Shown: one piece after another, positions 1 to 6,600 of the stretch
Layout: every line of letters starts with the position of its first letter
Position numbering within the stretch: the stretch's first letter is position 1
Assembly (NCBI GenBank): GCA_022616595.1
Contig: JAKEEL010000168.1
Location: 1-9,532, forward strand
Length of the DNA: 9,532 nucleotides
Source of the DNA: Methylococcaceae bacterium
GTDB lineage: Bacteria > Pseudomonadota > Gammaproteobacteria > Methylococcales > UBA1147
Reading direction: 5' to 3'
Position numbers and translations under genes: made by a program
The notes under the pieces: generated by a model
What the model was told of the DNA's origin: nothing
Database searches by the model: none
The model's input: only the letters and a program-made list of their open reading frames with translations

Positions 1-1037
1 CCACCGCGCGAAACGATTCCCGTGAGTCGCTTCGCGGTCAAGGGAACATATTGAAGACGAACCCCGGCATGGATCGTGAAATAATCGACCCCCTGCTCGG
101 CTTGCTCGATCAGCGTATCCCGGAAAATCTCCCAGTTCAGCTCTTCGGCCTTGCCATGAACCTTTTCAAGCGCCTGGTAAATCGGCACAGTACCGACCGG
201 AACCGGAGAATTGCGGATGATCCACTCGCGCGTTTCGTGGATGTTCTTGCCCGTGGACAGGTCCATCACCGTATCCGAACCCCAGCGGATCGCCCAAAGC
301 ATTTTCTCGACTTCTTCGTCGATCGAGGAAGTCACCGCGGAATTGCCGAGATTCCCGTTGATTTTGACCAGAAAATTCCGGCCGATGATCATCGGCTCGA
401 GTTCGAGATGGTTGATATTCGCGGGAATGATCGCCCGCCCTCTCGCGACCTCGTCGCGCACGAACTCCGGAGTGATCGTTTCGGGAATCGATGCGCCGAA
501 GGAATGGCCTGGATGCTGCCCCCTGGTCAGTTCTTGCATCGCCTCGCGGTTCTGATTTTCCCGTATCGCGACATACTCCATTTCTGCGCTGACCATTCCC
601 TTTTTCGCGTAGTGCATTTGCGAGACGTTATTTCCGCATCGAGCGCGCCGGGGTCTGTGAATGTGTTCGAATCGCAGCCGATCCAATGCGCGGTCGTTCA
701 GGCGCTTCCGGCCGTAGTCCGATGTCGGACCAACAAGTTCCTCGGTGTCACGCCGTTCGGATATCCATCGTTCACGGACCGCGGGCAAACCTTTGGTCAA
801 ATCCGTGGGAACGTCCTTGTCGGTATACGGTCCGGAGGTATCGTAAACGAAAACCGGCCCGTTCGATTCGTAACCGGTCATGGTTCGCGTGTCGGACAGC
901 GAGATCTTTCGCATCGGCACCCGAATGTCCGCACGACTTCCCGCGATATAAACCTTTTCCGAAGCAGGAAATTGCGGAATTCTCACTTCATTCCTCGCGG
1001 AATTCACCGGCACGAACTGTTTTGGAATGACGCTCAT
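1..1037 (-). CDS. thiC: Phosphomethylpyrimidine synthase ThiC, N-terminal part (cut by left window edge)
   Basis: ThiC is the radical-SAM enzyme that rearranges aminoimidazole ribotide into hydroxymethylpyrimidine phosphate for thiamine synthesis in the cytoplasm. Reading the minus strand from ATG 1037-1035 gives 345 open codons to the edge. The ThiC-associated N-terminal region is visible (about residues 28-75, with VYDTSGPY at 64-71). The catalytic barrel then starts, with the family signatures MEYVAIREN (153-161), PANINHLELEPMIIGRN (205-221), NSAVTSSIDEEVEK (232-245), TVMDLSTG (256-263), NSPVPVGTVPIYQALEK (276-292) and DYFTIHAG (318-325). The C-terminal CX2CX4C iron-sulfur cluster motif lies beyond the edge. 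The start is supported by GGAG five bases upstream. No frameshift or stop was seen. The identification is secure; only the right-hand part of the gene (5' half) is present. Confidence 0.97.
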   Translation of the reverse strand, partial: MSVIPKQFVPVNSARNEVRIPQFPASEKVYIAGSRADIRVPMRKISLSDTRTMTGYESNGPVFVYDTSGPYTDKDVPTDLTKGLPAVRERWISERRDTEELVGPTSDYGRKRLNDRALDRLRFEHIHRPRRARCGNNVSQMHYAKKGMVSAEMEYVAIRENQNREAMQELTRGQHPGHSFGASIPETITPEFVRDEVARGRAIIPANINHLELEPMIIGRNFLVKINGNLGNSAVTSSIDEEVEKMLWAIRWGSDTVMDLSTGKNIHETREWIIRNSPVPVGTVPIYQALEKVHGKAEELNWEIFRDTLIEQAEQGVDYFTIHAGVRLQYVPLTAKRLTGIVSRG

Positions 1038-1042
1038 AAATT

Positions 1043-1046
1043 CTCC
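1043..1046 (-). promoter_or_regulatory. Ribosome binding site of thiC
   Basis: The minus strand reads GGAG followed by five bases and ATG at 1037-1035. This fixes the thiC start, because no other in-frame ATG nearby has such a site. Confidence 0.7.
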
Positions 1047-1099
1047 ACGAGAATGATCGCAGTGTCCGAATAAAAATTGGCTATTCCCAATACTTCGCC

Positions 1100-1105
1100 A
1101 GTATA
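1100..1105 (-). promoter_or_regulatory. Possible -10 element for thiC
   Basis: The minus strand carries TATACT (5 of 6 to the sigma70 -10 consensus) within TGTTATATACT, about 63 bases before the thiC start. No convincing -35 hexamer is found 16-18 bases upstream, so the call rests on the -10 box and the AT-rich context alone. A start here would give a leader of about 55 nt, too short for a TPP riboswitch. Confidence 0.3.
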
Positions 1106-1129
1106 TAACAACGGATCCGAGTATGAGTA

Positions 1130-1156
1130 GCGAGGAGCATGACACCGTCATCTCGC
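1130..1156 (-). other. Inverted repeat between the PAP2 gene and thiC (possible weak terminator)
   Basis: On either strand an inner stem ATGAC/GTCAT (1139-1143 with 1147-1151) closes a 3-base loop, and an outer stem GCGAG/CTCGC (1130-1134 with 1152-1156) flanks it with a 4-base bulge. It lies just downstream of the PAP2 stop. There is no T-run after it, so a classical Rho-independent terminator is doubtful. It could instead stabilise the 3' end of the upstream transcript. Confidence 0.3.
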
Positions 1157-1166
1157 GTTCGCGAAT

Positions 1167-1898
1167 TCATTTCCGGTGCAAGATCCGCCGCCACAATCGG
1201 TCCGTTTTCGCGACCAGAGTATCCGCGACCGGCGTGTAAAACGACCAGGATAGAACCAATATGCCGACAAATCCGGCTCCGACCAGTTCATCCGACAACC
1301 AGTGGGCGCCGCCGACCAATCTCGGCAACACGATGACCAATGCCGCGATGGATGCCGCCAGGGCGTAACCTCTGCCCAGGTAATGGAACGCGTAACCGCA
1401 GCCGATCAAGGCAACCATGCCGTGGTCTCCGGGAAAGGTACTATAGGAAATGTCCTTCGTTTCGAAAGCGGTTGTCCATTCGCTGAGCCGGAAAACGCCA
1501 TTGTACAGCATCGTGCCGCTCGGGCGTTCCACCGGGATCAGATGGCCGATTCGAGTCCCGATCAAGACCGCGATCACGGTCACGCTGAGTACCGCGGTAT
1601 GCCAGCACCAGCTTGACCGGCCGTTCCGCCAGGCCGAAACCATGAAGACCAGGACCAGCATTCCGGCCGAAATCCCATCGAACAGCCGGTGGTTGGTCAG
1701 CGCCCACAGCATGCGCCAGGAATCGCTCCCGGTTTTGAGACTATCATTGAACAGGCGAAAAACCAAGTCATCCACGCTCAGCCATGCAGTCCGGGTCGGT
1801 TCGATGAACCAGCTCATGAGCAGCAGGATGGCGATAAACTGCCACACCACAAGATAGGGCACCCACCAACGAGAAGTTTCGCCTTGGATCATAATCAA
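1167..1898 (-). CDS. PAP2-family membrane phosphatase (lipid phosphatase-like)
   Basis: A 243-residue polytopic membrane protein with about six hydrophobic segments (near residues 13-32, 77-90, 101-115, 160-176, 178-192 and 205-222). The PAP2 catalytic blocks are recognisable but not canonical. Block 1 ends in RP (125-126), but the usual Lys seven residues before the Arg is Gly118. Block 2 is PGDH (156-159) where PSGH is usual. Block 3 is PRLVGGAHWLSD, giving R193, nucleophile H199 and D203. Family members dephosphorylate polyprenyl pyrophosphates, phosphatidyl phosphates or lipid A on the outer face of the inner membrane. The start is ambiguous. TTG 1898 lies 10 bases after GGAAG, while ATG 1892 (giving MIQGETSRWW) is two codons later and further from that site. 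It follows the glycosyltransferase stop by 7 nt, suggesting one transcript and a joint role in a lipid-linked sugar or lipid A pathway. The substrate is unknown. Confidence 0.85.
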   Translation of the reverse strand: MIMIQGETSRWWVPYLVVWQFIAILLLMSWFIEPTRTAWLSVDDLVFRLFNDSLKTGSDSWRMLWALTNHRLFDGISAGMLVLVFMVSAWRNGRSSWCWHTAVLSVTVIAVLIGTRIGHLIPVERPSGTMLYNGVFRLSEWTTAFETKDISYSTFPGDHGMVALIGCGYAFHYLGRGYALAASIAALVIVLPRLVGGAHWLSDELVGAGFVGILVLSWSFYTPVADTLVAKTDRLWRRILHRK

Positions 1899-1905
1899 GC
1901 GTATT

Positions 1906-3465
1906 TTACTTCCTCGCGCGGACCGGCTCCTGAATCACCGAACGCGGCTGCAAGCGATAATTGGTTCCGAGATAGCAGGTAACGTCGCGGGTTGGCTCGT
2001 CCCCTAGGCTGATCAGCGGATAAGAGAATTTCGCGATTCTCGTCACCTTGTCAAAATATTTTTCAAGCAAAGCGCCCTCGCCTTCGGAAAGATCCGGCGC
2101 CGACGTAACATACAAGGCATTTTTTCCCTGCAAGGATTGCGGTTCTCCCCAGACATTGAACTGTTTGGCGAATTGCCCGATTATGTTCAGTGCATAGGTC
2201 CGCTGATGGTCTGGTGAGTAGAACGTAAGGTAGGCGGCCGTTTTATGGGAATCGGCAAACAGGAACACCTTTTCCTGGCTACCCAACTGCTCCTGGAGCG
2301 CTACAATTTGTTTTGTCAAATCGCGCCAGCCGCTCCAGCTGTTGACCTGAAAGATCTGAAAACCCGGAACCAGGAACAAAGCATGGCACAATCCGATCAG
2401 ACCGAGGGAAAACCAGGTTCCGCGCATGATCCAGGGGGATCGAAACGAAAGCGAGTACCTGAACGCGACTACGACGCCCAATATCACGCCGAGATAGCCG
2501 GGCAGCAACCAGTGGACCTTGACCTTGGTAGTAAAGCTGATCAGGATGAATCCCGCGATCAGAAAAATCCCGCTTAGAAAATACAGATGCGCTTCCGGAA
2601 CTTCGCGCCACGCGCTGGCCATCCGGTAATAGAATCGGACCAATAAAACAAAGACCAGCGGCATCAGCATCGCCATTTGAGTCCCGAGCAATTGAAAAAA
2701 ATAGCGGAACTGGACCGATCGTTGCGACGCGATTTCACCTCCGCGATCCTGAAATTGCATCTGAAACGACGCCCACTCGTGGCCCCAATTCCAGTAAATC
2801 ACCGGACTGAACACGAGGCCCGCAATCAGCATTGCGAGCCAGGGATAAGGGCTCCATAGTGATCCGCGGCCCCGGCGAGTCGATAGCAGGGCTGCCAGAA
2901 GTCCGGGCAACAGCGCGGCGGCCGTGTATTTGCACAACATACCTGAACCGAGCGCGATTCCGGCAAAAATCAGATTCGCTGGTCGGCCGGTCAATTGAAA
3001 CTCCTGAACGAAAAAGATCGCCAGAACCCAGAAGAACAACAACGCGGCATCCGGTTGCTGAATGACCGCGAACGCGTGCGCGAACAAGGTCAGGTTATAC
3101 AACAGGACCGCCAGAATCCCGAGTTTTCCGGCATCGTCCGCGGAGGATCGGAATAGCCCGCGTCTCACCGTCAAAAACAGGAAAACATTGGTCAACAGGG
3201 ACCAGACCACGGCCATGAATTTGATTCCGAATCCGTTGTCACCGAACAGGCTGGTCCCGAGAACGATCGAATAGGCGATCATCGGCGGGTGGTCGACGTA
3301 GGCCAGAGCCGGATGCTTTGAATACAGCCAGTAATAAACCTCCTGGGAAGTGACCGGAGCAAATGCAATATAAACCAGGCGGAACAGGGTCAGGCACGCG
3401 ATGATCGACCAAGCCTGTGTCGATCGATCCAGACGATTCCAAAAATTGTTCAGGCCATCGAACAT
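1906..3465 (-). CDS. GT39/PMT_2-like (ArnT-type) integral membrane glycosyltransferase
   Basis: A 519-residue protein of the dolichyl-phosphate-mannose mannosyltransferase/ArnT superfamily, which moves a sugar from a polyprenyl-phosphate donor onto lipid A, glycans or proteins on the periplasmic side. The N-terminal hydrophobic segment (about 17-36) leads into the first outer loop with QEVYYWLYSKHPALAYVDHPPM (41-62, shown here in pieces: QEVYYW 41-46, DHPPM 58-62). This loop holds the metal/donor-binding acids of the family. Here the usual Asp-Glu pair reads Gln41-Glu42. Further landmarks are QQPDAALLFFW (136-146) and YWNWGHEWASFQMQFQDRGG (224-243). Multiple transmembrane helices run to about residue 370, followed by a soluble C-terminal domain of about 150 residues. 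The start is ATG 3465-3463 with only a weak GGAT before it. The acceptor cannot be told from sequence. The adjacent phosphatase suggests recycling of the polyprenyl phosphate or preparation of the acceptor. Confidence 0.88.
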   Translation of the reverse strand: MFDGLNNFWNRLDRSTQAWSIIACLTLFRLVYIAFAPVTSQEVYYWLYSKHPALAYVDHPPMIAYSIVLGTSLFGDNGFGIKFMAVVWSLLTNVFLFLTVRRGLFRSSADDAGKLGILAVLLYNLTLFAHAFAVIQQPDAALLFFWVLAIFFVQEFQLTGRPANLIFAGIALGSGMLCKYTAAALLPGLLAALLSTRRGRGSLWSPYPWLAMLIAGLVFSPVIYWNWGHEWASFQMQFQDRGGEIASQRSVQFRYFFQLLGTQMAMLMPLVFVLLVRFYYRMASAWREVPEAHLYFLSGIFLIAGFILISFTTKVKVHWLLPGYLGVILGVVVAFRYSLSFRSPWIMRGTWFSLGLIGLCHALFLVPGFQIFQVNSWSGWRDLTKQIVALQEQLGSQEKVFLFADSHKTAAYLTFYSPDHQRTYALNIIGQFAKQFNVWGEPQSLQGKNALYVTSAPDLSEGEGALLEKYFDKVTRIAKFSYPLISLGDEPTRDVTCYLGTNYRLQPRSVIQEPVRARK

Positions 3466-3563
3466 TGGATCCGTACATCGCTGCGACTACCGGAACCTGA
3501 TCGATCCGCCGCGTGATTTAATCGCCGAAAACGTGTTGCAGACATGGGAGCGAAAAAATGGGT

Positions 3564-3569
3564 ATTGTA
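3564..3569 (-). promoter_or_regulatory. Possible -10 element for the glycosyltransferase-phosphatase unit
   Basis: In the 198-nt gap between the DUF1640 gene and the glycosyltransferase start, the minus strand reads GCTACAATACCC, giving a TACAAT -10 box (5 of 6) about 100 nt upstream of the start codon. The best -35 candidate (around TCTTCA) is poor and oddly spaced. Apart from this the gap shows no coding potential on either strand and no clear terminator. Confidence 0.35.
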
Positions 3570-3663
3570 GCGATTAACGGTCTTTGAAGACAGCGCCGCG
3601 GTCGTTGGCGTCAAGGACCGATTCCCTGCGGTGGAACCCGTCCATGGTCGCGCCTCACGCGGT

Positions 3664-4164
3664 TTACAACAGTTTCACCAGGGTCGCCATTACGCCCACA
3701 GCCACTACCAGCATCGCTCCCAGTTTGATGGTCAGGCGGTATTCGAGGTCCTTCATGTCACGGGCCAGCTTGATTTCGAGTTCCTTGATGTCACGGCTAA
3801 GTTCAATCCTAAGTTGTTCGATCTTGAGATCGAGTTGCTTGATCTCGTTGCGCAGCGCCACTTCAAGCTCTTTGATATCCCGGCTAAGATCGGACCGGAG
3901 TTGTTCGATCTTGAGATCGAGTTGTTTGATCTCGGTACGCAGCGCGACTTCAAGCTCTTTCATATCCCTTTTCAGAGCGACTTCAAGCTCTTTGATATCC
4001 CTGATCAACGCGGCCTCGGTTTCCTTCAGATCGCGCTTCCCGGCAAGATTTTCGTCAATGAATTCCGCCTCGGCAGCCGCGAGCGCCTCGGCCTGCTGCT
4101 CGGTGAACCCGGCCTCTTTCAGGCGTTTGGCGAACTTCAGGGTATCGAATGCGATGGTGGTCAT
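3664..4164 (-). CDS. DUF1640/CCDC90-like coiled-coil protein with C-terminal membrane anchor
   Basis: A 166-residue protein starting at ATG 4164 with MTTIAFDTLKFAKRLKEAG. This opening, followed by FTEQQAEALAAAEAEF, is the hallmark of the bacterial DUF1640 family, distantly related to the mitochondrial CCDC90/MCUR1 proteins. Residues about 45-145 are a long charged coiled coil built from an 11-residue module (RDIKELEVALK, 55-65) and two copies of a 29-residue repeat (66-94 and 95-123), ending in a partial third copy. Residues about 146-166 form one hydrophobic helix at the extreme C-terminus, so the protein is probably tail-anchored in the inner membrane with the coil in the cytoplasm. A longer reading from TTG 4197 is rejected because that codon falls inside the predicted -10 box. 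GGAG lies 13 bases before the ATG, which is rather far. It has its own promoter and is probably monocistronic. The function of the bacterial family is not established. Confidence 0.88.
   Translation of the reverse strand: MTTIAFDTLKFAKRLKEAGFTEQQAEALAAAEAEFIDENLAGKRDLKETEAALIRDIKELEVALKRDMKELEVALRTEIKQLDLKIEQLRSDLSRDIKELEVALRNEIKQLDLKIEQLRIELSRDIKELEIKLARDMKDLEYRLTIKLGAMLVVAVGVMATLVKLL
3796..3969 (-). repeat. Tandem 87-bp repeat (two copies) inside the coiled-coil gene
   Basis: Two adjacent in-frame 87-bp units, 3883-3969 and 3796-3882, encode 29 residues each (RDMKELEVALRTEIK... and RDIKELEVALRNEIK...). The proteins differ at only four positions: M/I, T/N, S/I and D/E. At DNA level long stretches match, for example the segment starting GTTGTTCGATCTTGAGATCG at 3813 and again at 3900. 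A shorter 33-bp offset repeat lies at about 3943-4000. This points to recent duplication within a coiled coil whose length can vary in steps of whole repeats. Confidence 0.85.
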
Positions 4165-4196
4165 GACGTGAGAAACGCTCCAAGCGAACCGTCCCA

Positions 4197-4225
4197 AGCA
4201 TAGCGAAATCCATGCTGCGGGTCAA
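4197..4225 (-). promoter_or_regulatory. Sigma70-like promoter of the DUF1640 gene
   Basis: The minus strand has TTGACC (5 of 6, at 4225-4220), a 17-base spacer, and TATGCT (4 of 6, at 4202-4197). Transcription would start near 4190, giving a leader of about 26 nt before ATG 4164. The spacing and the -35 match make this the best promoter in the window. It also rules out the upstream TTG as start. Confidence 0.6.
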
Positions 4226-4379
4226 AAATAGCGGGGGTGATCACGGCTGCCGTATGGGGTAGATCGGACCGAAGGCCGTCATCCACCATGCCGCAATCCG
4301 AACCACTAGCAGTCTTGTTTGGCGCTGGTGAAGCGTCAGAGGCGAGCCCCCCGGAACGGGAATTGCCGGATCGGCCTGC

Positions 4380-4408
4380 TTACAATCGCAGGATGAGTAT
4401 GCGATACT
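4380..4408 (+). promoter_or_regulatory. Candidate sigma70 promoter with extended -10 for the idh operon
   Basis: TTACAA (4380-4385) is followed by exactly 17 bases and GATACT (4403-4408). The TG at the end of the spacer makes an extended -10 (TGCGATACT). Transcription would begin near 4415, about 20 nt before the ATG at 4435. Just downstream is an AT-rich, nearly palindromic stretch GATTTTTTAAAAATC. The rest of the 270-nt divergent region (4165-4434) shows no coding potential and no recognisable riboswitch. Confidence 0.45.
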
Positions 4409-4434
4409 GATTTTTTAAAAATCGGGAATGGCGT

Positions 4435-5445
4435 ATGCAAAAGGTGACCTTGATCAAGGGGGACGGAATCGGTCCGTCCATCATGGACGCGGCGACGAAA
4501 ATCATCGAGGCCTCCGGAGTCCCGATCGAGTGGGAAGAGCGTTATGCCGGAGTTTCGGCTTTCGACAGATTCCAGAGTCCCTTGCCCGATGAGACGCTCG
4601 AATCCATCAAACGCACGCGGGTCGTATTCAAGGGTCCCTTGACCACCCAACTCGGGAAAGGTTTTCGCAGCATCAATGTCGCGTTGCGCCAGGAATTCGA
4701 TCTATATGCGAATGTACGGCCCGCAAAAAGCTGGAAGGGAGCCCATTCGCGCTACGATAATATCGATCTGGTCGTGATCCGCGAAAATACCGAAGGCCTG
4801 TACGCGGGACTCGAACACTACATCGGACCAAAAAAAAATACCGCGGAAAGCATCGCGGTGATCACACGCGAAGGCACCGAACGGATCATCAAATTCGCGT
4901 TCGAATATGCCAGACAAAATCGGCGCAAGAAAATCACGGTCGCGCACAAGGCCAATATTCTGAAATACAGTCAGGGGCTGTTCCTGGACGTCGCGCAGGA
5001 AGTCGCCAAACTTTATCCGGAGATCGAATGTGATGAACGCATCATCGACGCGACCTGCATGCATCTGGTCATGGACCCGAATCAGTTCGATATGATCGTG
5101 ACGACCAACATGTTCGGCGATATCCTGTCGGACCTGATCGCGGGCCTGGTCGGGGGGCTCGGACTGGCGCCCGGCGCGAACATCGGTTACGACACGGCCC
5201 TGTTCGAGGCGGTGCACGGCAGCGCCCCGGACATCGCCGGCAAGAATATCGCGAATCCCACCGCGCTGATCCTGGGCGGGATCATGATGTTGCGGTACCT
5301 CGGGGAAACCCTGGCCGCGGATCGGATCAACCGCGCCGTGGAGGTGATCATCAACGAAGGCCGGTATGTGACACCCGATCTGAACCCGGATTCGCGCACC
5401 GGGACCGCGGAAATGGCCGAGGCGATCATCGGTGCAATGAGTTGA
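4435..5445 (+). CDS. NAD-dependent isocitrate dehydrogenase
   Basis: A 336-residue member of the isocitrate/isopropylmalate dehydrogenase family, oxidising isocitrate to 2-oxoglutarate in the TCA cycle. The N-terminal KGDGIGPSI (8-16) is typical. Substrate residues are in place: GFRSINVALR (76-85, with S79, N81, R85), R95 in NVRP, R117 in IREN, Y123, K172 in HKAN, D205, and the metal acids D228/D232 in NMFGDILSDL. The cofactor loop HGSAPDIAGKNIANP (261-275) has Asp266-Ile267, the pair seen in NAD-using members; NADP enzymes carry Lys-Tyr there. The short length fits the NAD type (about 335-345) and not the 415-residue NADP E. coli type. GGGA lies about eight bases before the ATG. It heads a five-gene run and overlaps the next gene by four bases. 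Homoisocitrate or tartrate dehydrogenase is less likely given the sequence match to NAD-IDH. Confidence 0.92.
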   Translation: MQKVTLIKGDGIGPSIMDAATKIIEASGVPIEWEERYAGVSAFDRFQSPLPDETLESIKRTRVVFKGPLTTQLGKGFRSINVALRQEFDLYANVRPAKSWKGAHSRYDNIDLVVIRENTEGLYAGLEHYIGPKKNTAESIAVITREGTERIIKFAFEYARQNRRKKITVAHKANILKYSQGLFLDVAQEVAKLYPEIECDERIIDATCMHLVMDPNQFDMIVTTNMFGDILSDLIAGLVGGLGLAPGANIGYDTALFEAVHGSAPDIAGKNIANPTALILGGIMMLRYLGETLAADRINRAVEVIINEGRYVTPDLNPDSRTGTAEMAEAIIGAMS

Positions 5446-6089
5446 ATGCTGAAGCGCTTGACAACGAGCTGAAGGCGCGTAAAAAGGAACTGCGCGAACG
5501 GGCTTATGCCGCGAGGAACGCACAGCCCGACAAGGAACAACACAGCGCGTCGATCTGCGCGTCCTTCACGACGCTCCGCGCGTATCAAAATGCCGATAGC
5601 GTCCTGTTTTACCTGGGTTGCCGCAGCGAAGTCCGCACCCGGGAAACGGTACGAGCGGCGCTCGGCGGCGGGAAGCGCATCGTGGTCCCCTATTGCACGG
5701 TGGACGGCGCGGGCCGGCACAAACTGGGCCTGTGGCGGCTCGAATCCCTGGATGAACTGATCCCCGGCATGTGGAATATTCTCGAACCGCCGAAGTCCCG
5801 CCGGGGCGAGTCCGCCAAGGAAATCGATCCGCACGCGCTGGACCTGATCATGGTTCCCGGAGTCGCCTTCGATGCCCGGGGCGGCCGGCTCGGCAACGGT
5901 CGGGGTTACTACGACCGCCTGCTCGCCGAAGTTAGGCCCGATTGCCAACCGATCGGAGTCGGCTTCGAGTCCCAGATTTTCGAGGAAATACCGATGAGCC
6001 CCCACGATATTTATCTGGACGGAGTCATCACCGAGAAACATGTCTACCGCGGGAAAGGGCGCGGCGCGAATCCGTCGCGGATTGAATGA
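5442..6089 (+). CDS. 5-formyltetrahydrofolate cyclo-ligase (5,10-methenyl-THF synthetase)
   Basis: A 215-residue protein that converts 5-formyl-THF to 5,10-methenyl-THF with ATP, clearing an inhibitory folate in the cytoplasm. The N-terminal basic stretch KARKKELRERAYAAR (11-25) and the family signature VPGVAFDARGGRLGNGRGYYDRLL (138-161; the key GRLGNGRGYYDR at 148-159 binds ATP and folate) are clear, as is the C-terminal PHDIYLDGVITE (187-198). The length is normal for the YgfA/Fau family. The start is TTG 5442, sharing TTGA with the idh stop. No in-frame ATG exists near it, and ATG 5446 is out of frame. No good Shine-Dalgarno site is visible, so translation is probably coupled to idh. In other proteobacteria the gene is often beside zapA and ssrS; no such context is seen here. 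Confidence 0.93.
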   Translation: MNAEALDNELKARKKELRERAYAARNAQPDKEQHSASICASFTTLRAYQNADSVLFYLGCRSEVRTRETVRAALGGGKRIVVPYCTVDGAGRHKLGLWRLESLDELIPGMWNILEPPKSRRGESAKEIDPHALDLIMVPGVAFDARGGRLGNGRGYYDRLLAEVRPDCQPIGVGFESQIFEEIPMSPHDIYLDGVITEKHVYRGKGRGANPSRIE

Positions 6090-6090
6090 C

Positions 6091-6588
6091 ATGAGCGACG
6101 CCATAGCCAAACTGTTCCGGAGCCTGACGCACGGAGTCTACGTGATCGGGGTGAATGACGGCGAACGCCACAATGCATTCACCGCGGCCTGGCTCTGCCA
6201 GGTTGCCTTCGATCCGCTGCTCCTGGCCTTGAGCGTCAACCCGGGGCATTCCTCGTGGAAGATCCTGAAAGCAGCGGGCCGCTTTTCGGTCAACGTTCTC
6301 GGCAGCGAACAGATCGAACTGGCTGCGCATTTCGGAAAGCCGGCCGCCGGACTGGACAAACTCGCATCGGTCCCGTGGCATTACTCCGCGCGGCGGATGC
6401 CGATTCTCGATGACGCGCTGGCCTGGCTCGAATGCGCCTACAGCCACGAAACCGAGGCGGGCGATCACGTCGTGGTGATCGCAAGGGTCATTGCGGGTGA
6501 AGTGATCAAACCGGATGCAATCCCTTTGGGTTACCGCGAGACCGGAGACTTGGACGGCAGCAGCGGGCTTTATCCCGAATCATTCTGA
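6091..6588 (+). CDS. Flavin reductase-like (FMN-binding split-barrel) protein
   Basis: A 165-residue protein with a Flavin_Reduct domain over nearly its full length. Diagnostic stretches are LTHGVYVIGV (12-21), RHNAFTAAWLCQVAFDP (26-42), the FMN-contacting strand LLLALSVNPGHSSW (43-56), FSVNVLG (64-70) and GDHVVVIARV. It ends with a YRETGDLDGSS segment typical of one subgroup. Relatives reduce FMN with NAD(P)H for a partner monooxygenase, or bind FMN for other redox work. No partner oxygenase gene lies in the window. I chose ATG 6091, one base after the cyclo-ligase stop, over the in-frame upstream ATG 6040, which would overlap the previous gene by 50 nt and adds a non-conserved 17 residues. 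No strong ribosome binding site is visible. Confidence 0.85.
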   Translation: MSDAIAKLFRSLTHGVYVIGVNDGERHNAFTAAWLCQVAFDPLLLALSVNPGHSSWKILKAAGRFSVNVLGSEQIELAAHFGKPAAGLDKLASVPWHYSARRMPILDDALAWLECAYSHETEAGDHVVVIARVIAGEVIKPDAIPLGYRETGDLDGSSGLYPESF

Positions 6589-6600
6589 GCGGGCCGGTTC

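Noticed and set aside
51..1073. 340-codon open frame on the plus strand
   Set aside because: It is antisense to thiC, whose minus-strand translation shows uninterrupted conserved motifs; the plus-strand product matches nothing and is low quality.
4165..4197. Eleven-residue N-terminal extension of the DUF1640 protein from TTG 4197
   Set aside because: The family begins with MTTIAFDTLKFAK, and the TTG lies inside the predicted -10 box.
3584..4203. Two plus-strand open frames of about 190 codons opposite the DUF1640 gene
   Set aside because: They arise from the repeated coiled-coil codons. Their Ser/Arg-rich or Phe/Asp-rich repeats mirror the true gene, which has family signatures, a promoter and a C-terminal membrane helix.
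6040..6090. Longer start for the flavin reductase-like protein at ATG 6040
   Set aside because: It would overlap the cyclo-ligase gene by 50 nt and adds basic residues not typical of the family; ATG 6091 follows the stop by one base.
4702..6110. Minus-strand open frames of 273 and 307 codons opposite idh and the cyclo-ligase gene
   Set aside because: Both are antisense to clearly conserved enzymes and have Arg/His/Asp-rich composition typical of shadows.
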